Shown piece by piece: positions 24,640-34,400 of a DNA stretch of 64,000 bases. The position numbers and the translations under genes are program-made. Under the pieces are notes generated by a model. It was not told the DNA's origin. It ran no database searches and saw only the letters and a list, made by a program, of their open reading frames with translations. The stretch is from positions 7,571,501 to 7,635,500 of the forward strand of contig OZ005605.1 of NCBI GenBank assembly GCA_963930655.1, given 5' to 3'. Source of the DNA: Myrica gale. Taxonomy: Eukaryota; Streptophyta; Magnoliopsida; Fagales; Myricaceae. The stretch's first letter is position 1; every line of letters begins with the position of its first letter.

Positions 24640-24726
24640 ATGGCTTCGCAAGTCTCTCTCTCCTCCTCTCTGTCCCCTTCGTCCACTCCTGCTTCTTCTT
24701 GTCTGCAACTTCAACGGCAAATCTAA
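24640..24726 (+). pseudogene. Transit-peptide-like fragment, 28 codons
   Basis: An ATG in good context opens MASQVSLSSSLSPSSTP and then ASSCLQLQRQ before a stop. The M-A-S start, very high Ser content and absence of acids are typical of chloroplast transit peptides. It lies just inside the left arm of the long-TIR element and on the strand opposite to the GEX1 fragment. It may be a second captured host piece. The identity of the donor gene is unknown. Confidence 0.3.
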
Positions 24727-24754
24727 AATTGAGTACATGAGCCTCTTGCTGGTA

Positions 24755-25655
24755 TTACCTGCTTTCTTCTAGTGCTTGAGACTGATATTTGGCCAGCGCT
24801 TCAGATTGTCCCTCCAGAAGTTGTTTTTGCTTGCCTAAGGAGATTCCAGCTACCTTCCCAATATCATCAGATTTGCCTTGGAGGCTTCTCATCTTTGTTT
24901 GCATTGATTCTCCAACTTTGCTTATCTTACTCTCTAGTTCAGCAGTTTCATACTGTAAATGGTCTATCTCCTCCCCGAGGTTATTGTAGGAATCATGAAT
25001 CGCTGTCATCCCTTCGTCCAACTGTATCCTCATCCTGTCTTGCCCCCTCTGCAATTCTGATTGAGAAGCTGAAGTCTTTTCAGATTGCTCCAAAACTACC
25101 TCTGACTGCATCAAGACTTCAGTGATGTGATTGCTAACTTTCCAGAAGTTTGAGCCACTTGATGCGTTTGTTGATCAATTCTAGTAAAAGAATCATGGAT
25201 ATCTTTTGAGCCCTGCAGAAAATGCTCTGATTTTCTCTTCAATGTTTTCTAATTTTTCTTTCGCATAGTCAGCTGATTTTACCAAATGATTCACCAGTTT
25301 CCCTGTTTTTTTGCCTGAAATAGGCAGACCTGCAAATAGAACAAAATCATATTTCAAATCAGTATTTGAATTTTCGTCTTGCTTCTTCTACGCCTCTTTG
25401 TGGCCTCCCAACAAGAAGTCCATTCTTGGACTATAAAGATTCCACCCCGCCACAATAAGTAGCAAGTAGGCTAAGGCTCACCCAAGAATAAGAGTAACAT
25501 ATTTCAAGAAAATAGAATAAATCAAATAAGAAAGCATAATGGACTATAACTAATTGCAAATTGAATTGGTTTCCTGGAAGAATTGACAATATGTATTAAT
25601 GGAATTGTTATCTAGTTTTTCGAGCAGGCCTTCATGGGAGATGCGGTGTAGCATG
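24755..25655 (-). pseudogene. GEX1: GEX1 (gamete-expressed, KAR5-like) gene fragment
   Basis: Two exon-like blocks on the minus strand match the middle of plant GEX1, the nuclear-envelope protein needed for karyogamy in gametes and embryos. Block 1 (25550-25655) reads KLDNNSINTYCQFFQETNSI, like the family 'CLKKLDxNEHxVYLxFFLETNSICxQLQ'. Block 2 (24755-25332) reads SADYAKEKLENIEEK, GSKDIHDSFTRIDQQTHQVA and then a 119-codon open stretch of coiled coil ending KYQSQALEESR. The sequence between them has intron character and an acceptor TATTTGCAG, so the piece was copied from genomic DNA, not from mRNA. Frameshifts lie at about 25220 and 25130. No start, N-terminal Cys-rich part or C-terminal membrane segments are present. 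Because it sits between inverted arms without a transposase, it is best read as transposon-captured host sequence. Confidence 0.8.
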
Positions 25656-26161
25656 TAGGGCTGTGCAACGAAATTTTCGGATTCAGAAAGCCCATATCCG
25701 AATCCATCGGAAAATTTCGGATATTGGATTTCGAATCTGAAACCAAATCTGAATGGATGATATCCGGCCGAATTGGATGATTCAGATATTGGATCGGAAT
25801 CGATTTTGGATATTAGATTTGGCCTTTGGGCCAAACTGAATTTGGCCTAAAAGAAGCTGTTTTTTAAGCTGTTCTTGGCTTTGTTTGCTTGGACGCTGGA
25901 CGAATCGTCCAAGATGATTGGAACTTGGACCAATTTCAATGATTTCATATCTGATATTCGGTAAAAAAACTAACAATGACAAGGGGGAGATGAAACACGC
26001 ATTTTACTAAGGGAGGGAGATGAAGTGCACATTTTACTGAATCCTTCCATCAGGTCGGGTGTAATCGGATTCATATCCGGGTATCCGACTAGGTCGGGTC
26101 GAGGCGGGTCGGGTCGGATCCGGGTCGGGCAGTCGGATCGAGTATATTTTGAACACCCCTG
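25656..26161. mobile_element. Nested 506-bp hAT-type element
   Basis: The left end TAGGGCTGTGCAACG and the reverse-complemented right end CAGGGGTGTTCAAAA form a TIR pair of the common plant 'AGGGGTGTTCA' hAT class. Flanking 8-bp repeats are GTAGCATG (25648-25655) and GTGGCATG (26162-26169), with one mismatch. The interior is rich in CGGGTCGGGT and CCGAAT phrases. It inserted into the GEX1-carrying element. Confidence 0.8.
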
Positions 26162-26437
26162 GTGGCATGGGGGAAAGGGGGTTGCCCTGAGTTCCCAGCT
26201 TCCAAATGAAGAAGAATATTAAATATAGGGAGAAGGGCAATTTCGTAAAGTCAATTGGATGAATATCATGTGGGAGGCATGTGAATGAGAATTCCATATA
26301 TTTAAATGCCAAAATTAGATGGAGGGCGACTATTGATTATTTTGGAGACTAGAGGACGTAAAAATTTATTTTGATAGTTAGGAGGACGACATTAATTTTT
26401 GCTCATAGTTAAGGTGCAAACTATCAAATCTTAAGGG

Positions 26438-26971
26438 ATAAAAAAAAAAGAACACACAAATACAGCCTAAATTCCCAAAAATTTGGCATAATATAATAAC
26501 TACAAAATATTCTCTCTCTCATCAAATAATCTATTTTTACTATAATAAATATAATAAAAATTCATGTAAATCATATTTCTCTTCGCTTTTTCAGCAATTC
26601 CAACACTCTAAAATTTTAATACTAAAACATTACGTGAAGGTCGAAAAGTGAGAGAAGCTAATTTTAGAGAGATCGAAAAAAAGCTATGTTTGGTTTGGTT
26701 TTGAAAACATTTTTCTTGTAATAATTAAGAAAATTCTTGACATATGATTTTTTACGGCTTTGTGAGAATGATAGAATCCACATAACTGATTGATGAAAAG
26801 ATAAAGTTTTTTAAATTTATTCTCTTGGAAGATGTGAGAGTAAAAAAATATGTTTTGATAGAAGTTTTTTATGAGAGAAGTTTTTATAGGTTTTTGTGTT
26901 GTGTTTTCACAGAAATTGAAGCTAATGATTAGATATAAAATTTTATTGAAGATTGAAATGTTTTTTTTTTG
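26438..26971. other. AT-rich spacer with MITE-like sequence
   Basis: No gene. 26465-26640 and 26690-26960 contain phrases (AATTCCCAAAAATTTGGCATAA, TTTTTCAGCAATTCC) resembling the MITE family at 5202 and 20980, but the ends are not clear. Confidence 0.35.
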
Positions 26972-27202
26972 GGAAAATTCACTTTGCACCCCCAAAGTTT
27001 GGGGTCATTTATAAGTTGCACCCACTTTTTTTTTATTTAGTTAAATTTGTACATCAAACTACCACTTCCCGTTAATTTCCACCCTCCAGCGCAAATTACC
27101 ACTTCCCGTTAACTTCTAACGGAAAATGAATTTTGTGCCGTCCACGTGACCCATAAACTCCCGATTTCCCGTTTTTCCCTCCGTTTAATGAATATAGACG
27201 TT
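26972..27202 (+). repeat. Left terminal inverted repeat of MULE
   Basis: Pairs with 30978-31201. It has an internal short duplication of CCACTTCCCGTTAA. Confidence 0.88.
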
Positions 27203-28243
27203 GAATCTATGAAATCGGGGGAAAATATCTAAGTGTTCGACGATACTAGTGGCCTCTGTTGTCTTCAGCGGTTACCATTTGGTGATTCCAGTTGCAGGAT
27301 TTCACGAGATCTCGATCTGGTACAGGTATGGCTTTCGAAGCTTGAGTAATGGGTGTTCTTCGCTGCTTTTTTAGGGTTTGGGCGATTGAATGTTAGTTTG
27401 TAGTGAAGTTTAGGGCTTTCGGCGAAATTGATGAATCTTTGTTTCTCATTGGTTTTCTACGTACTCTTAAGTCGATTCCATGCATAAAGCGAAAGTGGTG
27501 AAGTTTTGTTTGTTGTCTATTTCAATGAAAACCCACTGGGTACCATGGTCCCCCCTTTTGTCCCCCACGATGAATCTGTTGGCTGACACTATTTTTCTTT
27601 CGAGTCAGAGCAAGTGGTCCCATAAAGTAGTTGTTTTGTTGTTTGTAGACCTTAAAGTACATTATTTTGATGGCTAGGGTTATGGGTCCGTTTGTGCACG
27701 TTGTTGGCTGAATAAATTAGACCAAATATGTTCTGTTGATCACTTTGTTTAGTATTTATGATCGAGCTTTTTTAATTAAGCTTGTTGGTTGGTGTTCCAC
27801 TCCTATTTGTATCTTTACCTTTGTTGAGTGTATGGCAAAAATACCTTTGTTGACATCACACAGTTAATCAATAATGACAAGTTAATACTGATAGGTTGAC
27901 ATTACTAGTTTAATTGTTGATGATTGTCTTTATCTTCTTTTGCTACCATTACTGTGTAGTTTCATCGATGAATTTAGTTGCATTTAGAGTAGTTTTACGG
28001 GTACCAAGTCCTTTACATGAACCTTTGCCTACATTTGGTGTTTATCATTGTCCTGTATGTATATTGGATTATGTTATTTATTTATTCCACTGGTATGCAT
28101 GAACCATATTCTATGCATGTTCAATCAATGTGTTATAAGTGCATATTTACCAGTCCACTATCTTTTTTATGTTTCAAATCCCATAAATTTTAATCAAATG
28201 TTTATTGGCATTAATGAATCTGTAATACTGATAGGTGGTGTAT
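27203..28243 (+). other. MULE 5' leader region
   Basis: This is the stretch between the left TIR and the first readable transposase segment. No coding sequence is recognisable. An intron-like TACAGGTATGG sits at about 27321, so it may be a spliced 5' UTR. Confidence 0.4.
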
Positions 28244-29925
28244 TCCAAATCAGACATGGCTCATGATTTCTTTCTATTCGAAGTGCATTACTGTGGACGG
28301 TTTAGTAGGCAATTTGGTCGGGGGAGATGTAGGCATGTATGATGAACCGTACGATCCAAATTGCCTATCATTCTTCGAGCTGGAGACCATTGTTAAGCAA
28401 TTTCGTTATAAGGCGGGTGATCTTCTTTACTACAAGTAGCCATAAAAAGTCTTGATGAAGGGCTGCAGCTTGTGTGCTCAGACCATGATGTTTTGGAGAT
28501 GGTGAAGTGTCATGAGGGTGAGTCCGTCATAGTATTGTACGTGGTTTCATTTGATGATAGTGGAGTGGGCACAAATATTGGTGATGAGGTTGTACAACCT
28601 ACGTCGGAGGAAAGGGAGAGACGTCGTTTGGGGTTGAATGATCCATTCTGGGATCAAGTCCTTAGGTCTGATGAAGAGCTTTTTGACATTGGTGTAGACC
28701 AAGTTAACAGAGATGGTGCTGGACCATCTTCAGTTGGAGGTCAGTCCTCAGCTGGTGGAGATGTAGGATATACGATAGCGAGTGAGGGGGATAACGAGAG
28801 TGGTGCAGACATAGATGATGATGAGGGGGTGACGGGGGTGATGATGATGGACATCGTCACCGAAGGAAAGACAAGGCTCCTATGGAAGAAACCCATGAAC
28901 GTGAATCAGAAGAAAGTGAAGGTAAAATGACTATGTTTAGACTTGACAATTTGAGTGTATTGTTTGCGAACATATGTTAACAGTGCACCTCCTATTTGTC
29001 ACTGTGCTGCAGGTAATGGGTCTGATATCGCAGGAAGTGATGTCTTGGTCTCTCTTGTAGTCAGCGATGTGGCAGAAGGCACAAGTCATTTGCTTGAGCC
29101 ATATCGTGGGCCCGAGTTCATGAGAGAGACTTGGTAGCCCCTGTTTTTAAGCTCGGGATGAAGTTTCCATCCTCCAACCTGTTCAGAGAAGCCGTACGTG
29201 AGGAAAATATATCGAAGGGCAAGAACATACGATTTAAGAAAAATTGTTCAGATAAGATCATTGTCATATGCCGGGATGTACCACGTTGTGAGTACATAGT
29301 ATATGTTCGGTGGATGAAGGGGGAGATGACATTCCAAATTATAAGTTTACAAAGTAACCATCGATGTATGAGGAAGTATCAAAGCTCGCTAGTGGGATCT
29401 AGGTTTATCACCAATAAGTACTTAGAGCAGTTCAAGACGCAGCCCAACATGGCAGTGGAGTCCATAAGTCAAGAAGTCAAGAGGGAATGGAAGGTGGATG
29501 TTAGTGACGGACAAGTGTATCATGCTAGGAGAAATGCATGAGCTAGAGTGTTTGGAAAACATTCTGAGCAATATCATCGTCTATGGGATTATGCAGAGAC
29601 CTTGAGGGAGACCAATAGAGGCAGTTGTGTGTTTGGTGAAACTGGAGAGGTAACCTCCTGACTTGACACCCACCTTCCAGCGATGCTATGTTTCACTGAC
29701 AGCAACGAAGGCGGGGTTTAAGGAGGGTTGCAGGCCCTTGATTAGACTCGATGGGTGCCACTTGAAGAGCCCATTCAAGGGACAACTTTTGACTGTCGTG
29801 TCAAGAGATGTGAATGACAATATGTACCCGATTGCAATGGCAACGGTTGAGGCAGAAACAAAGGATAGTTGGAGTTGGTTCCTCCATACGTTGATCTCGG
29901 ACTTGGGTCAACCACAATTTTTCAG
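28244..29925 (+). pseudogene. MuDR-type MULE transposase, truncated and frameshifted
   Basis: The order of pieces follows plant MULE transposases. At 28253-28570 is an N-terminal PB1-like/PMD domain (MAHDFFLFEVHYCGRF, YDEPYDPNCLSFFELETIVK and DHDVLEMVKCHEGESVIVLY, in shifting frames). An acidic linker with DDDEGV follows at about 28650-28900. At 29131-29541 is the Mutator DNA-binding domain (FPSSNLFREAVREENI, RFKKNCSDKIIVIC, then QSNHRCMRKYQ). At 29663-29905 is the start of the DDE domain (RPLIRLDGCHLKSPFKGQLL with the first catalytic Asp, then DSWSWFLHTL). Right after ISDLG the frame runs into the convergent gene, so the later catalytic residues and the SWIM finger are deleted. It cannot make active transposase. 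Confidence 0.85.
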
Positions 29926-30500
29926 TTATGGTGCCAAGGCTGGGCAAAGACCCATTACCTTTTCTCTCACATAGATTGAGGGTAACAACAACAAGCACAA
30001 CACACCAATTACCACCAACAAAATCAACAACAGTTTTTTGTAGCATTTCAAGTCTTCCTTGTGACTGAATTTTACGGAAGCCAACTCTAAGCGAAGGCGG
30101 TTTGTCAACTTACGTTCCATTGTGAAATTGCTTTTGAAGGAGTCCCCTTCCACATGTGTCTTCTCATGCCTCTCTCGAAGACGTCTTAAAACCCTCCTTC
30201 CATGAACACACATAGGAGGATCAAACCAACTGAAAAATTGGCATGATCTCCCAATCTGACAATTTATGAAGAAACTTTAAAAACCGCCATTAAACAAAGA
30301 GTGGAAACTATGCCAACAAAACTGAAAAACAATGGATTACATTGTGGTTAACACATGTCAAAAACCTTCTACCAAAATTCTCATCTGTGTAGGCAGTCTT
30401 CAAGCATGAATGAACACCACACCAACAAAGAGGATTGTTCTTCGAATCTCCAACCCAACTGGTTACTGAACCTCCAGTAGTTGCTGATGATTGTGCATCA
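29926..30500 (-). CDS. zf-GRF zinc-finger protein with C-terminal membrane segment (MULE second gene)
   Basis: Two exons on the minus strand. Exon A (30500-30341) follows an acceptor-like TTTACTCAG and encodes LCWCGVHSCLKTAYTDEN and then GRRFLTCVNHN, the CxC half of a zf-GRF finger. Exon B (30255-29926) follows TTGTCAG and encodes IGRSCQFFSWFDPPMC, the second half of the finger, then a basic coiled-coil-like stretch (RRVLRRLRERHEK) and a hydrophobic segment LLLILLVVIGVLCLLLL near the C-terminus, ending at TAA. The joined frame is open over both exons. This plan (zf-GRF, coiled coil, tail anchor) matches plant At4g04775-like proteins of unknown function. A start codon is not certain; 30880-30689 upstream is open but not recognisable. 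Its position inside the TIRs, tail-to-tail with the transposase, suggests it belongs to the element. Confidence 0.7.
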
Positions 30501-30977
30501 CTGAGTAAAGAGTATAATTAATTTCATGTATTACAAGTAGAAATTTAAGCATTCGGGGAAAATGGAAATGAGGCAGTTTAATGAAAATTGATAAGTTGGC
30601 AATATATGAAAAACAGAAAAACTAACATGATTATTGTCTTCAATCCATTAAAAACCATATGGAACTCTTAGGGGAGCTCTACAGAAGCCTAAAATTCAGC
30701 AAAACCACAAAACATAGCACGATGACGCACTACACATGCAGATCCTAAAAACCCACTACATATGCACGAAGGAGCATAAGAAAATATGCAAGCAGATGCA
30801 AAATAAGCCAGCAAAGATTCGACATTTACCAGTGTGACGCCATCCTGAAAGCTCTCGCCGGAGAAGAAATGAGTTCGCACAGTTTCTTCTCATCGGAGAG
30901 AAGCTATCTTGTCGTCGTCGAGAAGCTAGGGCTCGGAATCTTCAACCAAAACACGAGAAAACGGTGGGGGAAATGTT
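30501..30977 (-). other. 5' region of the MULE zf-GRF gene
   Basis: Contains an intron-like AT-rich part (30501-30680) and a 63-codon open frame at 30880-30689 that starts MRTHFFSGESF. It may be the first exon, but has no recognisable motif. Confidence 0.35.
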
Positions 30978-31201
30978 TAACGTCTATATTCATTAAACGA
31001 AGGGCGAAACGGGAAATCGGGAGTTTATGGGTCACGTGGACGGCACAAAATTCATTTTCCGTTAGAAGTAACAGTAATTTGCGCTGGAGGGTGGAAATTA
31101 ACGGGAAGTGGTAGTTTGACGTACAAATTAACGAAAATCAATAAAAGTGAGTACAACTTAGAAATGACCCCAAACTTTTAGGGTGCAAAGTGAAATTTTC
31201 C
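30978..31201 (-). repeat. Right terminal inverted repeat of MULE
   Basis: Inverted near-copy of 26972-27202. Confidence 0.88.
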
Positions 31202-31493
31202 TTTTTTTTTTAAATTGATTAGAATTTTTTTTTATATAAAAAAAAGTTTTTAAAATCATTACCCAAAAAAGCTTAGGAAAAAAAATTAAAAAGGAAAAGC
31301 GAAGGCCTATTTAATGATACCGAGAACATGCAAATACCCGTGCGATTTATCATCAACTTCACTCTGCAAATTCTCTGCCACTTAAAACGTCCCCGCCATG
31401 CACACCTTGTTCTGAACAGCCCATAGCCGTTTCTTTAGGGTTCTTTCTTTCCACTCGTTCCTTCTTCTTCTTCATCAATCTGCAGGGTCTAGA
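31202..31493 (+). promoter_or_regulatory. Upstream region of valyl-tRNA synthetase gene
   Basis: After a T/A-rich flank, 31310-31493 becomes pyrimidine-rich (TCTTTCTTTCC, CTTCTTCTTCTTCATC), typical of a plant 5' UTR. The MULE right end lies only about 290 bp from the ATG, so it may have replaced or added promoter sequence. Confidence 0.4.
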
Positions 31494-34400
31494 ATGATAC
31501 TCCAAGCGGCACTCTCCTCCGGTCCGTCTCTCTTCTCTCCGTACTGCTCTGCTTCGTATAGGCTTAATCCCCTTCTCTTCTCCAAACGGCGTCGTGGCGT
31601 GGGGCTAACACCTCACTGGAATTTCAGTCGATTTAGACCTTTACCTTTTGCAGCAGGTACTTGTATCATCAATGCTCGTCTTTGTTCGGTCCCGTTCTGG
31701 AAAATTGGAGAAGAGGAACAGAAAACTGATGTGAAAAAAGTGGAATCAATTAACTGCCGGAAAAGATACGAAAAATGAAGACAACATGGAGCGCCATAAA
31801 TTAATTTGACTATGCGCTAGAATTTTTGTTTTGTGTTCGAGCTGAATTCGGTATTATCAAGTAGTAAGCAGAATCTGTGAAGAACGTGAGATACTCCCTT
31901 TTGTTGTACACTTCGTGTGTCCGCATATACCCGACAAAAAAGACAAGAATATAAGGTGAAAGAAAAATCGGATTCTATATTAGCTGGTTGAGTCGCAAAT
32001 GATGACACATCTAAAATGCAAGTCTGTTTTTTTAAAGTCTTGTTTATGTTAACTTAATGAATTTTTTGTAAGTTTCTAAGCTTCATGAATTTCGTGTTCT
32101 TTTTCGGTTTTCTTTTGTAGTATTTATTGGCAAACCGAAACTATCTAGAGTTCCATTTTAGTAATTTGGTGAAAAGCGTAACTATGTACCATTGTTGCGT
32201 GTCTTGGCATGAACAACTGGTTGGTTACTAATGCTGAACTGGAAGTGATGAAAGTTTGAATTTTGAAGTTTTCAGCTCTCTGCCAGCAGGTTTTCTGTAT
32301 TCTTTTTTTTTTTTTCCGTGGAATAAAACCGTGTATTGGATTTTGTTTTTGACAATGTTGTGTCGAAGTTTGAGCCTAATTTGTTATTTTTAAATGACAT
32401 TTCAGTTGCTGCAACAGAGAATGGCGTCTTTACATCTCCAGAGATAGCAAAATCATTCGATTTTACTTCAGAGGAACGAATATACAATTGGTAGTTTATT
32501 TCTTATTCAGCCCTTGCTAATATCTCTGGTTGAACTGTTGATTTTGTTATTGATAAGTTTTTGCTAATTCCCTTGAGTCCCCACTTTGTAGTTGTTTTAT
32601 ATCTTTTTTTTTTTTCACTTCAGTTGATGAATAAATCTTCCGCTAGGTGAAATTAATATTTTCTACTGATGCATAATGTGTGCACCTCATTAGTTCATTT
32701 TCACACAATGGTTAGTTTGACATATTGCCATGGTTAGTTCAACATGCGAAGGGTCTCATGCAGTACTTTGCATTTCCAAAATGCGTTTTAGACATACATT
32801 CAGCCACACTGTATGAGCCATACTGCAATGGCTTCAGAACCTTGCAAGTTTACCAGGGAGTAACTCTTCCCAACAGTAGGGATACTATAGAAGTTAATTG
32901 AGTGTCGTGTAACAACATTGAAGTCCATTGTAACAGCACTAATGCATAGTTGCTTCATTTGCTGGGAAAACATGTCCCTAAATTACGCGCCTCTTTGATA
33001 TATATATATGCTTAATAAATTTTATTGGTAAAGTAAAACTTCCTGCCTGTCTAGATGTGGCTTTTGTTAACTCATGGCTTGTTCTCTGAATATTTTACTA
33101 GTTACAAGCAGCTGCCTCATGTATGTAAACATTTCTCTGACTTTTTTACATTACAAGTCTTGTTTATCATCCTAACTTGGCCTGTGTTTTTGTGTGCTTA
33201 TGTGGGTTGAAATGATCACATGTCTAATGCAGTCCAGACTAGCTCTGAGTGCTATCTATCTGACATACTTTCATTTTGCAGTATCAGCGTTGTAATGTGC
33301 TCATTCTATTTGTGGATATTAGGTGGGAGTCTCAAGGATATTTCAGGCCAAACATTGACCGAGGAAGTGATCCATTTGTGATTTCAATGCCACCTCCTAA
33401 TGTCACTGGTTCACTGCACATGGGACATGCGATGTTTGTGACTCTTGAGGTTGTGAATTTAGTTTGAGGTTCTTGAAATAGTTATATGGATTTCATTGAA
33501 ATACCTGCCATTGATTTGCAACCAGACCATACTTTTGACTGCAAAATTTAACTGGTAGTTGGAGTAAGTATTCACTTTCATGTAATGCATTTGTTATGTA
33601 TACATTGATCTGTGGTTCATGGTTGACAGCCTTGTCCCTGCATCCTCACTGATGGTAGCTTGTCCATACTAAGTTCTTGTACATTTTCTCAAGTGTTATA
33701 ATCTTGGTCTCATTATCTTGCCTAAGATCTATTACTCTATGTGTATGCATCTTATAGTTTAATAACAAAAACACACATTTATGCACACTTCTGCATATTT
33801 TTAGACATTATAACAATATGTAGTGGTTACATACTAAGGTCGGAGGAAGGAAAGAAACTGTGTGAAGATAATCAAGAGTTGAGATAAATAACCCATTTTG
33901 GCGGTTTTTATTTATGTCTAAGCCTCTATGGCTCGTTTACATTGAAGTCAATTACTGTGGAAGGGAACAACAGTGTGATTGATCAAATGAGTTGTGTAAT
34001 GTCTCTAGATGTTCTAATGTTGCTACTTGGTAGTGTTGTGGGTGAAGTTGTGTTGTGATAGAATGTGATCCACCACTCTAAAGGGTCGTGAAGAGTTGGG
34101 AATTTTGGGACTAACAAAATATCTACCTGATAAATAATTGAATTGAAAGGGATGACCTTGTTCAAGATTGACTCAATTGTCACGTTTTCGTACTTCGACT
34201 TGTTTTATAGTATCTATGCTCTTTGCATAAGTGGGATGGCAATTTTATGCCCATGCCTCATCCCTAATATGGTAGGTCTTTCCCTTCCCTTAATGAGAAA
34301 GGTATAGGCTATTTTGCCTGGATCGGACTTGAGCTTAGGTTGATTATGGATTTTGATTTCCTTTGCCTGCCCTGATTATATTTAGTGGTAATTCCAAGGC

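Larger units (their letters stand above)
23871..26437 (-). mobile_element. Long-TIR element carrying GEX1 fragment (Pack-MULE-like)
   Basis: The left arm (about 23871-24635, interrupted by two MITEs) and the right arm (about 26170-26437) are inverted copies. Shared phrases include ATAGTTTGCACCTTAACTAT, TCCAAAATAATCAATA, CCTCCCA(C/T)(G/A)TGATATTCA and TTGCCCTTCTCCCTATA. Removing the nested insertions leaves arms of about 250 bp, the length typical of Mutator-like TIRs. Between the arms lies no transposase, only a broken GEX1 fragment (minus) and a short plastid-transit-like fragment (plus). I could not fix a 9-bp target duplication because both outer flanks are poly-A/T. Confidence 0.7.
26972..31201 (+). 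mobile_element. MULE with two convergent genes and 230-bp TIRs
   Basis: The ends GGAAAATTCACTTTGCACC (left) and its inverted near-copy at 31183-31201 open terminal inverted repeats of about 225-230 bp, including CCCGATTTCCCGTTT, GTGCCGTCCACGTGACCC and CCACTTCCCGTTAA in both. The flanks are poly-T on both sides, so a 9-bp T duplication is possible but not provable. Inside, a MuDR-type transposase gene reads rightward and a zf-GRF zinc-finger gene reads leftward, meeting near 29926. The transposase has lost its C-terminal half by an internal deletion and has frameshifts, so the copy is non-autonomous now. Confidence 0.88.
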
